Positions 1 through 9,152 of a DNA stretch of 64,000 nucleotides are shown piece by piece. The stretch's first letter is position 1, and every line of letters begins with the position of its first letter. Under the pieces are notes generated by a model, which had not been told where the DNA came from, did no database searches, and was given only the letters and a program-made list of their open reading frames with translations. Origin of the DNA: Vibrio tapetis subsp. quintayensis (GTDB lineage Bacteria > Pseudomonadota > Gammaproteobacteria > Enterobacterales > Vibrionaceae); NCBI RefSeq assembly GCF_030409945.1, contig NZ_JAUFQV010000043.1, positions 186,001 to 250,000 of the forward strand, read 5' to 3'. Made by a program: the position numbers and the translations under genes.

Positions 1-983
1 GCGCCTGTTGTCGCGGCCGGAAACAAAATACCCGCGCCAAGAAAGTACACAGTAGCACCGCCCACCAACGTCAATACCGTTGTTTGGTCGAACAAACCTG
101 GCACCAACACTATGGCTGAGCCAAGAGTAATTGCTACTATGCCGATGAGCAAAGAAGTGCGCTCCGACCATCTATCTGCAATGAGGCTTGAAACACCGGC
201 TCCTGCTAAGTAGCCAGGAATAGGAACGATGAATAACATACTGACCGTCGTTGCGGGTAATCCGAGTGTTCCCCCAAGCAATACACCGGCTGCAGCTTCA
301 AATACCGCCACACCTGCAAATGTCGCAACCAGCGTCATCAAGAAGCCTTGGAATTGACGGTTGCTTAAAACGTAACGATAGCTTTCTAGTACCGACTCAC
401 TCTTGCGTCGTTCTTTAGGTAGTGTTTCGTGCAAGCTTGTCATCATGGTTAACACCACCGCAATGCCAAACAGAGCAAGAAATAAGTAACTGCTGCGCCA
501 GCCAAAACTTTCCGTTAAGAAGCCGCCTAAAACAGGCGCCATTAAGGGAGAGAACATCAAACACATACTGATCAGGCTATTGGCTCTCATTAAATCTGAG
601 CCAGAAAAACAGTCGCGAGTAAGGGTTCGAGCCATCGCTCCGCCACAACCAATACCGACTCCCTGAATAAAGCTGCCAAGTAGAAACAGCTCGAAACTCG
701 GCGCGAATAATGCGGCGACGGTTCCAAGTAAGTAGACCACCATTCCAATGATAATGACCGGTTTGCGACCAATGCGATCCGATAACGGGCCATAAACAAA
801 CTGAGACAAACCGTAAGGGATGAGATAACACGCCATTACCGCCTGCAAGGCACTTGGATCGACCAAGAACTCACTCGCCATGTGACCAATCGATGGTACG
901 TACATAGTTTGAGTCATTTGACCTACGGCGGCCAAGATTGCAATAAGAAAGGTCAACCGAGCCAAAGGCACAGAAGCGGACAT
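1..983 (-). CDS. emrD: Multidrug efflux MFS transporter, EmrD-like (3' end outside window)
   Basis: This is a proton-driven drug exporter of the inner membrane, Bcr/CflA/EmrD branch of the major facilitator superfamily. About 327 codons are present; the C-terminal one or two membrane helices lie beyond the window edge, so the truncation is an artefact of the cut. The start is the ATG at 983-981. The N-terminus contains AVGQMTQTMYVPSI, very like E. coli EmrD, followed by the MFS loop motif GPLSDRIGRKP. The last visible residues (GAGILFPAATTG) also match EmrD. A good CRP-like site lies about 60 bases upstream. The drug substrate cannot be read from sequence. Confidence 0.85.
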   Translation of the reverse strand, partial: MSASVPLARLTFLIAILAAVGQMTQTMYVPSIGHMASEFLVDPSALQAVMACYLIPYGLSQFVYGPLSDRIGRKPVIIIGMVVYLLGTVAALFAPSFELFLLGSFIQGVGIGCGGAMARTLTRDCFSGSDLMRANSLISMCLMFSPLMAPVLGGFLTESFGWRSSYLFLALFGIAVVLTMMTSLHETLPKERRKSESVLESYRYVLSNRQFQGFLMTLVATFAGVAVFEAAAGVLLGGTLGLPATTVSMLFIVPIPGYLAGAGVSSLIADRWSERTSLLIGIVAITLGSAIVLVPGLFDQTTVLTLVGGATVYFLGAGILFPAATTG

Positions 984-1034
984 GCTGAAACTCCTGAAAA
1001 ATTACTATCAATATGTGAATAGTGAGAAAGACAA

Positions 1035-1056
1035 AAACGTGTGTTAGATCACACTG
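1035..1056. promoter_or_regulatory. Candidate CRP-cAMP site upstream of emrD
   Basis: The 22 bases match the E. coli CRP consensus (AAATGTGATCTAGATCACATTT) at about 16 positions, including a perfect right half TAGATCACA. It lies in the 284-base gap upstream of emrD, which contains no gene, at a distance compatible with activation or repression of that gene. It is assigned by eye only. Confidence 0.45.
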
Positions 1057-1267
1057 TGTTAGGACGGCGAGATAGTAGAGGTAATGCGCATAGCAAGCAA
1101 CAGGAAATTTTCTGCTTTCGCACGATGCTTTTCTATTGATTGGATTAGCTTATCTAATGCCTGGCTAGGTTAAGTTCGATAAAAATAAAGGGATAAAAGG
1201 GGAAACCTCAAGAATGACACCAAAAATAGCCTAGTTTAATTTATGAGCACTACAAGCCAAGATCTGA

Positions 1268-1765
1268 CTACCATTCGATTTCAATCACAGTGCCCACTTT
1301 GACCATTTCTACAAAGCGTCTGATTTCATCATTCGTAATGGCGATACAACCATCGGTCCAGTCAAACTGTTGAGCGATTGGGGCAAAGTTAGGGTGCCAG
1401 TCTTTTTGTCCGTGGATCATAATCAGCCCACCAGGATCAACACCGAGTTGTGTTGCGCGCTGTATGTCTGCTTCGTTAGGGTAACTGATGTGCATTGATA
1501 GGTGAAAAGCCGAGTCTGTCTTGATGTAGTCGAGAACATAGCGACCTTCCGGTGTTTTTTGGTCTCCCTCTTGTTGTTTGTGGCCTTTAGGCGACTTTCC
1601 CAGTGCTATTTGAAATTCCGCAACCACAACGTGATTGTCTAGCAGATACATACGGCGTTTAGATTTGTCGACCTTTACCATGTCAACGTCTGCCAAGCTG
1701 GCAGGGCTAAAAACCAAAGCCACGAAGATCAAACCACAAGAAACTAAAGCTTGGTTTAACAACAT
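1268..1765 (-). CDS. L,D-transpeptidase (YkuD family), exported
   Basis: This is a periplasmic cysteine transpeptidase acting on peptidoglycan, or on attachment of proteins to it. The reading frame extends upstream to a TTG at 1915, but that extension runs into the gltS terminator hairpin. The ATG at 1765 begins a convincing signal peptide (MLLNQALVSCGLIF then ASLAD), giving 165 residues; its ribosome site is weak, so 1840 or 1861 remain possible. The YkuD signature is clear: a conserved HG followed about 23 residues later by DWTDGCIAIT, whose Cys is the nucleophile. The exact role (3-3 crosslinks, Braun-lipoprotein-type attachment, or amidase-like) is not decidable. No partner gene is adjacent. 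Confidence 0.8.
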   Translation of the reverse strand: MLLNQALVSCGLIFVALVFSPASLADVDMVKVDKSKRRMYLLDNHVVVAEFQIALGKSPKGHKQQEGDQKTPEGRYVLDYIKTDSAFHLSMHISYPNEADIQRATQLGVDPGGLIMIHGQKDWHPNFAPIAQQFDWTDGCIAITNDEIRRFVEMVKVGTVIEIEW

Positions 1766-1915
1766 CCTGCGTGTTCGGTAAGTTAGGTTTTTCCAACGAT
1801 CAGCTCGGAGTAAAGCAAGCCTGTTGAATGGCAGTGTCATTGAGGGAGAAACGCGTCGCATACCGATTGAAATGAGTTTAAAGGTTGTGCAAGCAGTATA
1901 GAGGATGGCGCACAA

Positions 1916-1942
1916 AAAACGCCGAGTCTAGCTCGGCGTTTT
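1916..1942 (-). terminator. Rho-independent terminator of gltS
   Basis: A perfect 11-bp stem (1916-1926 with 1932-1942) closes a 5-base loop, and on the minus strand it ends in a T-run. It lies 16 bases past the gltS stop codon. It is also A/T symmetric, so it could act in both directions. Confidence 0.85.
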
Positions 1943-1958
1943 GGGGTAGATCGTAAAA

Positions 1959-3185
1959 TTAGCCAATAAACGAGATGTAAGTCTGAAGAATGATCAGGTT
2001 TACGATGTCGATAAAGAACGCACCAACAATCGGCACAACCATAAAGGCTTGCGGAGAAGGGCCAAAGCGAGACACCAAAGAGCCCATATTCATTACAGCG
2101 GTTGGTGTGGCACCCAAGCCAAACCCACAGTGGCCACCTGCGATAACCGCGGCGTCATAATTGCTGCCCATGGCTTTAAAGGTCACGAAGTAACAGAACA
2201 AGCCCAAAATGACCGACTGCACCGATAAGATAACCAAGAATGGAATCGCTAAGTCGAAGATGTTCCATAACTTTAGGCTCATTAATGCCATTGATAAGAA
2301 CAGGGATAATGAGACGGTGCCTAAGATATCGACGGTTTCTGTATCAATTTTATGGACTTTGGTGACTTCCATAAGGTTGGTAATGAACACACCTATAAAC
2401 AGAGCGTAAACAAAATCAGGGATCCGTAACCAGCTGATATCGAACGTGCTGACAAACTGCTCTAGATAGCTTGCACCTGTCACACAGATCAACAAGACAA
2501 ACAGCGTTTCGATGACCTTTTTAGCTGTCACCTTGTCTTCTTCTAACTCGTTATATGTTACCAGTTCAGGGAAGCGCTCATGAGTGTGGTTACTTGATCC
2601 ATACTCAGATTCAATGTTGTTTTTGTTGATCAAACGTTGGGCTACTGGGCTGCCAATAATGCCACCGATAATCAAACCGAACGTTGCTGAAGCCATAGCG
2701 ATTTCAAGCGTATTCGCCATGCCGTAGCTTTCGGCAAATGTTTGTGACCAAGCTGCCCCTGTGCCGTGCCCGCCACTGAGCGTAATGGAACCTGCAATTA
2801 AACCCATTAGAGGATCAAGCCCTAATGCGGTTGCCAAAGACACACCGACGCCATTTTGGATGATGATGTAAATAGACGCGATGGCTAAGAATAGGAAAAC
2901 CTTTGCTCCCCCTTTCATCAATTGCTTGTAATTTGCAGCTAAGCCAACAGTACTAAAGAACATCAACATAAACGTATTTTGCAAAGGCAACGAGAATTCA
3001 AGGTCTATGCCATTGAAATGCAAAATCGTAATCGCAACTGCAACAATAAGGCCACCGACAATGGGCTCTGGGATGTTGTACTTTTTTAATGTAGGAATTT
3101 TAGCGTTAACTAGGTGGCCAATAAAAAGAACGCTGATAGCGATCAAAAATGATTCTAGTGGGCCAATGGAATATGAAGCGTTCAT
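1959..3185 (-). CDS. gltS: Sodium/glutamate symporter GltS
   Basis: This inner-membrane sodium-coupled importer takes up L-glutamate. It has 408 residues (E. coli GltS has 401) and about ten hydrophobic membrane segments in two halves. The two glycine-rich re-entrant motifs of the family are visible: SGGHGTGAAW near residue 140 and GGHCGFGLGATPTA in the second half. The hydrophilic central loop (around residues 195-225) is typical. The start is the ATG at 3185. The gene is monocistronic with its own terminator. The fit to the family over the full length is strong. Confidence 0.93.
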   Translation of the reverse strand: MNASYSIGPLESFLIAISVLFIGHLVNAKIPTLKKYNIPEPIVGGLIVAVAITILHFNGIDLEFSLPLQNTFMLMFFSTVGLAANYKQLMKGGAKVFLFLAIASIYIIIQNGVGVSLATALGLDPLMGLIAGSITLSGGHGTGAAWSQTFAESYGMANTLEIAMASATFGLIIGGIIGSPVAQRLINKNNIESEYGSSNHTHERFPELVTYNELEEDKVTAKKVIETLFVLLICVTGASYLEQFVSTFDISWLRIPDFVYALFIGVFITNLMEVTKVHKIDTETVDILGTVSLSLFLSMALMSLKLWNIFDLAIPFLVILSVQSVILGLFCYFVTFKAMGSNYDAAVIAGGHCGFGLGATPTAVMNMGSLVSRFGPSPQAFMVVPIVGAFFIDIVNLIILQTYISFIG

Positions 3186-3755
3186 AAAACCTCTTTACTT
3201 TGTCTGTTTTCGGCTCCTTTACTCCGACTTTGCTAATAAAAATATTGAATGAACATGTTTAATTTTTAGCAAATTATGCAGCAATCCATGCTAACAAAAA
3301 TGAAAGACAGTCGCCTAGGGTACTAACAGGTAGGGTCTGCTATGTTAGAGCAATGTCAGGGAAGCGGTCATAAGTTAAACATCAGCTGATTTTTACTAAA
3401 AAAAAAGCAAATAAAATCATTGGGCTGGATCTTGCGAAACGATTGCGCGGCTTTTGCTGTGGATTTAATAGAAAGGTGAGCTGATTGGGTGATTATTGAG
3501 CAGGTTGTCCGGTAAGTAACAACTAAGTGCATTAGTTCAGAGTATATACTTGTTGTATTTGGATATAGTGTATCATTTAGCGGGTGTATTGTTTGACAAT
3601 CCAGAAGATTAGACGACACTAACATTAAGGTTAATAGGCCTTTCAAATAAAAATAATTGCTGCGGTAAATGGAACTTAGATTCCGTCGCGGTATAGAAAC
3701 TCGAGCGGTTGGCTAATTGAGCTCGTTATGACCGATTTTTTTTAAGGACACAACC
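3186..3755. other. Intergenic region between gltS and chemoreceptor 1
   Basis: This 570-base stretch separates two divergently transcribed genes and must carry both promoters. It contains an A9 run near 3399 and a T8 run just before the AAGGA ribosome site of the chemoreceptor. A 92-codon minus-strand reading frame at 3368-3646 has no signal of being a gene. No RNA gene or repeat was recognised. Confidence 0.5.
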
Positions 3756-5417
3756 ATGAATCTAACTATTCGCAGCCGCCTTTATGTGCTCTCCATTGCG
3801 CCATTACTGATCATCGCATTAAGTTTGATGTACATCACTTACGTAGAAGTGATGGATTTGAGTAATGATCAAACTCAAGAAACTCGCACCACTATGATGG
3901 ACATGAAAAAAGCTGAACTTCGCTCGTACATCGATATAGCGGAAACAGCGCTCATTCCTTTAACAAAAAGACAAGCGACACTCGAAGAAGCCTTAGAGGT
4001 GTTACGTGGTATTAAGTTTGGTAGCAGTGGTTACTTTTTTGGTTATAACAGCAAAGGTGACCGGGTACTGCTAGGCTCTCAAAATAAAGGCCTTGGTGAT
4101 AACTTTTGGGCTTCTAAAGATACGGCGGGTAATTTATTTATCCAAGATATTATCAATAACGCTAAGAACAAAGAATTCAGTACCTATTACTTCCCAAAGC
4201 CAGGCCAAAGTGCCGCTTTGCCTAAGTTAGCGCTATCCGTTTATTTTCCTCAGTGGGATCTGGCTATCGGTACCGGTTTTTATACTGATGACATTGACGG
4301 CGTTGTTGCCACTATGGACGCAAGAGCCGACAAAAAAGTGAATGAAGCCATTATTAAGATTGCCATTATCGGTCTTATTATCGCTGGTTTTGTTCTTGCC
4401 GTGGCGGTGATGGTCAATAGAAGTATTATGAGGCCACTTGAAGTATTCGAGCAGTCTATTAAGTCCTTTGCTAACGGTGATGCTGACTTAACAGCTCGTA
4501 TGGAAAAATTCAGCGTACCCGAATTTGGTTCGCTAAGTGGTAACTTCAACCTGTTTGTTAAGAGTTTACAGAATATCATTAAGAATGTATCTGATGTGAG
4601 CATTCAGGTGGTGGGTGAAACAAACGACATGTCACGTCGTGCTTCAGAAGTAGACAAACTGGCAACTGGTCAGCGCGAAGAAACTGAACAAGTGGCGACC
4701 GCCATGACAGAAATGACCACCACGGCCCATGATATTTCAGCAAATGCCAATCAGGCAGCGCAGTCCGCTAAAGATGCTGATGATAACGCCATTAATGCCA
4801 ACTCCATTGTTGTTTCGGCGGCACAATCAGTAGAAGCGTTAGCGGAAGAAATTTCTCAGGCGAACAGCGTCATTTCAGATCTTGAGGGGGATGTTAAGAA
4901 TATTTCGTCTTCACTTGAAGTGATTCAAGACATTGCCGAGCAAACTAACCTATTGGCATTGAATGCGGCCATTGAAGCGGCGCGTGCCGGTGAACAAGGC
5001 CGAGGTTTTGCGGTGGTTGCTGATGAAGTCCGCAAACTGGCGAGTCGTACCCAAGAAAGCACTGGCGAGATCCACAAAATGATCGAGCAGCTTAAAGCCG
5101 CCTCCGATGCGGCAGTCAGCGCGATGAACTCAAGCCAAGATAGAAGCCAAACTACAGTAGAAGAAGCGAACGCAGCGAGTAAAGCGCTGGATAAAGTCCA
5201 GCAGTCCATTCACGTCATTATGGATATGAATGCCTTGATCGCAACAGCCACCGAAGAACAGAGTATTGTAGGGCAAGAGATCTCCGAGCGTATCGTGGTG
5301 ATTTCCGATCAAAGTGCGAGTTCTGCATCCCTTGCCAATGAAAACCGCTCTGGTAGTAAGGTGCTTAACGGGAAAGCAAACGAATTGTCTGAGTTGGTTG
5401 GCCGATTTACAGTGTAA
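3756..5417 (+). CDS. Methyl-accepting chemotaxis protein with single Cache domain (copy 1)
   Basis: This inner-membrane chemoreceptor senses a periplasmic ligand and controls CheA. The order is: TM1 (about 8-28), periplasmic single-Cache domain (about 35-190, with SSGYFFGYNSKGDRV and PQWDLAIGTGFYTDD typical of Cache_2), TM2 (about 200-220), HAMP (about 222-275), then a methyl-accepting signalling domain with the hairpin tip EQTNLLALNAAIEAARAGE. It has 553 residues, the same length as the next gene, which is a close paralogue. There is no C-terminal CheR/CheB pentapeptide. The start is preceded by AAGGA. The ligand is unknown; Cache_2 receptors often bind small organic acids. Confidence 0.93.
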   Translation: MNLTIRSRLYVLSIAPLLIIALSLMYITYVEVMDLSNDQTQETRTTMMDMKKAELRSYIDIAETALIPLTKRQATLEEALEVLRGIKFGSSGYFFGYNSKGDRVLLGSQNKGLGDNFWASKDTAGNLFIQDIINNAKNKEFSTYYFPKPGQSAALPKLALSVYFPQWDLAIGTGFYTDDIDGVVATMDARADKKVNEAIIKIAIIGLIIAGFVLAVAVMVNRSIMRPLEVFEQSIKSFANGDADLTARMEKFSVPEFGSLSGNFNLFVKSLQNIIKNVSDVSIQVVGETNDMSRRASEVDKLATGQREETEQVATAMTEMTTTAHDISANANQAAQSAKDADDNAINANSIVVSAAQSVEALAEEISQANSVISDLEGDVKNISSSLEVIQDIAEQTNLLALNAAIEAARAGEQGRGFAVVADEVRKLASRTQESTGEIHKMIEQLKAASDAAVSAMNSSQDRSQTTVEEANAASKALDKVQQSIHVIMDMNALIATATEEQSIVGQEISERIVVISDQSASSASLANENRSGSKVLNGKANELSELVGRFTV

Positions 5418-5433
5418 AATTTGGCAAACTGCC

Positions 5434-5503
5434 CAATAGGCAATAGGCAATAGGCAATAGGCAATAGGGAATAGGCAATAGGCAATAGGCAATAGGCAAT
5501 AGG
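5434..5503. repeat. Heptanucleotide tandem repeat, ten CAATAGG units
   Basis: Ten head-to-tail copies of CAATAGG run from 5434 to 5503, perfect except for the sixth unit, which is GAATAGG. The array starts 16 bases after the stop codon of the first chemoreceptor and ends directly at the stem of its terminator, so it is transcribed in the 3' untranslated region. On the minus strand it is open in several frames and yields a spurious repetitive peptide (period PIAYCLL). Such arrays usually vary in copy number between strains. Confidence 0.95.
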
Positions 5504-5504
5504 C

Positions 5505-5540
5505 AAAGCGAGCTGACAGATGGCTCGCTTTTTCTTTTAT
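5505..5540 (+). terminator. Terminator of chemoreceptor 1
   Basis: The stem AAAGCGAGC (5505-5513) pairs perfectly with GCTCGCTTT (5523-5531) and is followed by TTCTTTTAT. It abuts the last unit of the heptanucleotide repeat. Confidence 0.8.
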
Positions 5541-5991
5541 TGGTTTCCTGTTTCTAGGGTATTATCTTTTTGAACCACGGCATATCTAGCGAAGCGTACA
5601 GTCTGCTTCTATGGGGTGCGATGAGCTTTATTTTAAAGAAACCTCATACGACTAAAGTCGTAGGTCGTGCGAATGTGTTTGGCCGTTTATTATTTGCGAG
5701 CAAGAGAAGGCTTATCTCCACTTTTCAATCCTTTAGCTAGGTTTAGCAGTGAGAGAGCCCGATAAGAAACGAATGGTTCAGAGCGTGTATCGGTTATTTT
5801 TGTCTATCCCCCACACTTTTTATAAGACTTAAGTTTGACAAAAGTCACATATGGTCAAAACTAAAAAGAAAGAATTTGAATAGTGCATCCGATTTGCCAA
5901 AGAGCAACCATGTCTAATTCAAGCATCAAGCGAACATAACATACGTCAGTTGTCCCACGGTAGCTCGCTATCATTATAAGGACGCCTGAAC
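5541..5991. other. Intergenic region between the two chemoreceptors
   Basis: This 450-base region carries the promoter of the second chemoreceptor. A small hairpin (ACGAC-TAAA-GTCGT, near 5649-5662) was noticed, but it has no U-tract. No reading frame or RNA gene is recognisable. Confidence 0.4.
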
Positions 5992-7653
5992 ATGAACCTA
6001 ACAATCCGTAATCGCCTCTATGTACTATCGATAGCACCCCTCATCATTATCTCTCTTAGTTTGATGTTGTTGACCTATTTTGAAACCAATAAGTTAACAG
6101 ACAATCAGATGGCGTTAGCTCGCGACAATATGATGGAAATGAAACGTGATGAACTCAAAGCCTTTCTAGAAATCGCAAAAACAGCACTAAAGCCGATTAC
6201 TGACGCCAACGGTAGCCTTGAAGAAGCATCGGCGGTACTTAAAAGCATCAAGTTTAGCGGTAGCGGTTATATTTTCGGCTACGATTCGAAAGGAATACGG
6301 GTGATCCAAGGGCAGAGCGATAAAGGTGTGGGGAATAGTTATTGGGATCTGCAAGACAGTAACGGAACCTACTTAATCCGCGAGTTGATGAAAAATGCCA
6401 AAACTGGTGATTTCACTACCTATTTCTTTCCAAAGCCGGGTGAAACCACACCACTACCCAAATTGAGTTATTCGGTTTTTTTTCCACAATGGGACTTGAT
6501 GATTGGTACAGGCTTTTATACCGACGATGTAGACAAAACCATCGATGAAATGGCCGCCGCCAGTCATGAACAGCTAAACAGCGCCATCCTGAATATCATC
6601 ATCATCGGTTTGGTGGTCGTGGCCGCAGTTGCGCTGTTGGCCATGTTGGTTAATCGCAGCATTTTAAGCCCACTTGCTATGTTCGATAAGTCCATAAAAA
6701 GCTTTGCGGGTGGAGATGCAGATTTAACCGCGAGAATGCCCGCGTTTAGCGTCCCCGAATTTGCCGAGCTTAGCCGAAATTTCAATCAGTTTGTTGAAAG
6801 CTTGCAGGTCATCATAACTAACGTGACTTCCGTCAGTGAGCAAGTGGTGGCTGAAACCACCGATATGTCTGAAAGGGCTTCTAAGGTGGATAGCATTGCT
6901 GACGGGCAGAGAAGCGAAACAGAGCAAGTTGCAACGGCCATGACAGAAATGACCACCACAGCGAATGATATTTCGCTTAATGCTAACCAAGCGGCGAGTT
7001 CCGCTAAAGATGCGGACGACCACACCAAACATGCGAACAGCATTGTTGAAGCCGCGGCGGCATCGGTGATTGAATTGGCGAGCGAGATCTCTAATGCCAA
7101 TGAGGTGATTTCACGATTGGAAGGAGATGTGAAGAACATTTCAAGCTTACTCGAGGTCATTCAAGACATCGCCGAGCAAACTAACCTGCTCGCACTTAAC
7201 GCCGCAATAGAAGCTGCCCGGGCGGGAGAGCAGGGGAGAGGGTTCGCGGTTGTAGCTGATGAGGTACGAAAACTGGCCAGTAGAACACAAGACAGCACCG
7301 GCGAAATTCATAAAATGATCGAACAACTAAAATCTGCATCGGATGCGGCGGTGAGCGTGATGAATTCGAGCGAACAAAGAAGCCAAGGCACAGTTGAAGA
7401 AGCAAAAGCGGCGAGCGTAGCACTAGAGCAAGTACAAGAGTTCATTCATAACATCATGGATATGAACGCATTGATAGCCACCGCGACTGAAGAGCAAAGT
7501 ATAGTAGGGCAAGAGATTTCAGAACGAATTGTGGTGATTTCTGATCAAAGTGCGAGTTCCGCAGAACTGGCGAACGAGAACCGCTCAGGAAGCAGTGCTC
7601 TTAAAGAGAAAGCCAACGAGCTTGCTCATTTAGTTGATAGATTTACGGTGTAG
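5992..7653 (+). CDS. Methyl-accepting chemotaxis protein with single Cache domain (copy 2)
   Basis: This tandem paralogue of the preceding receptor has exactly the same length (553 residues) and domain order: TM1, Cache_2-type sensor (GSGYIFGYDSKGIRV and PQWDLMIGTGFYTDD), TM2, HAMP and the signalling domain with the identical tip EQTNLLALNAAIEAARAGE. Divergence is concentrated in the sensor half, while the last 250 residues are nearly the same. This suggests duplication followed by ligand diversification, or a shared core with different affinity. The start is preceded by AAGGA. It has its own promoter region and terminator, so the two genes are not one operon. Confidence 0.93.
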   Translation: MNLTIRNRLYVLSIAPLIIISLSLMLLTYFETNKLTDNQMALARDNMMEMKRDELKAFLEIAKTALKPITDANGSLEEASAVLKSIKFSGSGYIFGYDSKGIRVIQGQSDKGVGNSYWDLQDSNGTYLIRELMKNAKTGDFTTYFFPKPGETTPLPKLSYSVFFPQWDLMIGTGFYTDDVDKTIDEMAAASHEQLNSAILNIIIIGLVVVAAVALLAMLVNRSILSPLAMFDKSIKSFAGGDADLTARMPAFSVPEFAELSRNFNQFVESLQVIITNVTSVSEQVVAETTDMSERASKVDSIADGQRSETEQVATAMTEMTTTANDISLNANQAASSAKDADDHTKHANSIVEAAAASVIELASEISNANEVISRLEGDVKNISSLLEVIQDIAEQTNLLALNAAIEAARAGEQGRGFAVVADEVRKLASRTQDSTGEIHKMIEQLKSASDAAVSVMNSSEQRSQGTVEEAKAASVALEQVQEFIHNIMDMNALIATATEEQSIVGQEISERIVVISDQSASSAELANENRSGSSALKEKANELAHLVDRFTV

Positions 7654-7667
7654 TTACCGTGTGTCCG

Positions 7668-7705
7668 AGCCCTAGCAGGAATCACTTTCGCTAGGGCTAT
7701 TTTCT
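7668..7705 (+). terminator. Terminator of chemoreceptor 2
   Basis: The stem AGCCCTAGC (7668-7676) pairs with GCTAGGGCT (7690-7698) and is followed by ATTTTCTG. Confidence 0.75.
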
Positions 7706-7787
7706 GTCCAGCATTTTCGGTCAGATATGGTCTTTAATAAAACGATATAGTTTCAGCATGAGGGATGGGCAGTTAAAGAGAGATAAA

Positions 7788-8042
7788 ATGGAAACACCGA
7801 TGGCAATCTCAAGTTTTTTAGGCTGGTTTTTTTTGGTTCTGTTCGGTTACCCGCTCGCGTTAGTTGGGCTGCAAATCGCCATATTCGACAAGCGTCAGCG
7901 TGCAAAAGTAACACGGTGGTTTAATGTGGCGTGTGCGTTGGTTGTGGTGTTTTTAGTTGTTATGCACATGCAAACGGAAGTTATTTTCGGTAAAGAACTG
8001 CTCGATGCATGGCATAACAGAAACGAGGTAGAACCACGTTAA
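7788..8042 (+). CDS. Small two-helix membrane protein, unknown
   Basis: This gene of 84 residues is not recognised. The frame is open from an ATG at 7758, but the ATG at 7788 has the better ribosome site (GAGAG about 5 bases upstream), so I chose it. Two hydrophobic helices are separated by a short charged loop (FDKRQRAKVTR), followed by a short charged tail rich in Asn and Glu. It ends 10 bases before the convergent metallopeptidase gene and has its own promoter-sized gap upstream. No function is proposed. Confidence 0.6.
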   Translation: METPMAISSFLGWFFLVLFGYPLALVGLQIAIFDKRQRAKVTRWFNVACALVVVFLVVMHMQTEVIFGKELLDAWHNRNEVEPR

Positions 8043-8051
8043 ATGGTGTGT

Positions 8052-8831
8052 TTATGATGTTGGTTTACCTAGATACACGTGCCAGTTGTTATAGATATCA
8101 TGGTAATTCATTTCGCAGAATGCTTTGCGGTCTGCAAGGCCATCTTCACCAAGTTCGTCACCCACTTCGTCGAGCAATGTAGAGTATTGTTCCGGATCGC
8201 TGCCATAGACTAGGCATAAGGTTTGGAAGTAACGTTGTAGGTTGAAACTGTGCTCATCAATGTATTCCGCAGCTTGAATATCTTTTGGCATGTCTTCACT
8301 TTCAAATGCAAACATGTCGGCGGCGCTGATGGCACTGTCTGAGCCGTTATCGACATATTCAATCATTATCACCGCGGCAAGATTGTCGGCTGCGTCTTCC
8401 TCTTTGCCTAAGACAGGAATGTTTTTGTCGGCAATGTACGCATGAGCGATCTCATGGAACAGTGTATGAAGAACGGTATCGATGGCGCCTGCTTGTGCGG
8501 ACTTATTGAATTTCTCATCGTATTTGTTTTTGGTGAAGTAATGATTCGCTTCTGCCATAAAATGATAGGGCATCTGAATAACATTGGTTTCTGGGTTAAA
8601 CAAAGGACCGTCGTCAGAACCATACTCAATGGTTAAAGTCTGAGTAAATGGAAAGTAGGTTTTACCCAGTTCGACGACAAGTTCGTTAATTTGGCTGTCT
8701 TTGAGTTGAGCTAGGCTGGCTTTATCGTCATCATTCATCGGTTTTAAGTAATTAATGGTGATGTTGCTTGCCGATGCGGAGAATGCGCTTAAAGCAGTAA
8801 CGGCAAGTAAAGCTTTTGATAGCTTTTCCAT
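8052..8831 (-). CDS. Exported DUF4344-type zinc metallopeptidase
   Basis: This predicted periplasmic or secreted protein of 259 residues has a clear signal peptide (residues 1-22, ending SAFSASA). The zinc-binding helix HEIAHAY is visible near residue 126, and the downstream GKEEDAADNLAAV supplies the usual third-ligand region of DUF4344 proteins. This family is defined by sequence; its substrates are unknown. The start at 8831 has a good AAAGGA ribosome site. The gene is divergent from arfA, sharing a short promoter region. The C-terminal half is acidic. Confidence 0.8.
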   Translation of the reverse strand: MEKLSKALLAVTALSAFSASASNITINYLKPMNDDDKASLAQLKDSQINELVVELGKTYFPFTQTLTIEYGSDDGPLFNPETNVIQMPYHFMAEANHYFTKNKYDEKFNKSAQAGAIDTVLHTLFHEIAHAYIADKNIPVLGKEEDAADNLAAVIMIEYVDNGSDSAISAADMFAFESEDMPKDIQAAEYIDEHSFNLQRYFQTLCLVYGSDPEQYSTLLDEVGDELGEDGLADRKAFCEMNYHDIYNNWHVYLGKPTS

Positions 8832-8936
8832 GTTCAGTCCTTTTGAGTGTGAGCTAAGTAAAATTTGACTTTAAAGTCCAATAAAGTCAACATGCCAGCG
8901 CACATAAAGTGTGCACATTTCATATTGGAGATAAAA

Positions 8937-9152
8937 ATGAATGCGAAACATTCTATATCTCACTCGAATGATGTAGTCAGTCAATCTGAAGACACAGAGT
9001 TCGGTCGAGGTACCATTAAAGACAATGCGTTGAAAGCCGTTGTCACAAGTCGATTATTTACTACAAGAATAGAGAAAGCGAAAAAAGGCAAAGGCAGCTT
9101 TCAAAGAAAAGAAAAACATAGAGGCAAAGAGCCCTATTCAAAAGCCGCTTAA
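8937..9152 (+). CDS. arfA: Alternative ribosome-rescue factor ArfA
   Basis: ArfA frees ribosomes stalled on mRNAs without a stop codon by recruiting release factor 2, as a back-up to tmRNA. The core GTIKDNALKAVVTSRLF plus KKGKGSFQRKEKHRG matches the conserved ArfA region (E. coli has GQIKDNAIEALLHDPLF and KKGKGSYMRKGKHG). The ATG at 8937 has a GGAG ribosome site; the frame opens earlier at 8865 but without one. It encodes 71 residues, with an N-terminal extension relative to E. coli. The terminator-like hairpin at 9126-9177 begins inside the coding region and holds the stop codon in its loop, which is the hallmark of arfA self-regulation. Confidence 0.9.
   Translation: MNAKHSISHSNDVVSQSEDTEFGRGTIKDNALKAVVTSRLFTTRIEKAKKGKGSFQRKEKHRGKEPYSKAA

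Noticed and set aside
1766..1915. N-terminal extension of the L,D-transpeptidase
   Set aside because: The TTG start lies in the gltS terminator, and the extension places the signal peptide internally.
3368..3646. 92-codon minus-strand reading frame upstream of chemoreceptor 1
   Set aside because: No ribosome site, unlike-protein composition, and it occupies a divergent promoter region.
5434..5503. Possible CRISPR array
   Set aside because: Unit length of 7 with no spacers and no cas genes; it is a simple minisatellite.
5130..5506. Minus-strand reading frames with repeated PIAYCLL peptide
   Set aside because: They arise solely from the CAATAGG tandem repeat and run antisense through the chemoreceptor gene.
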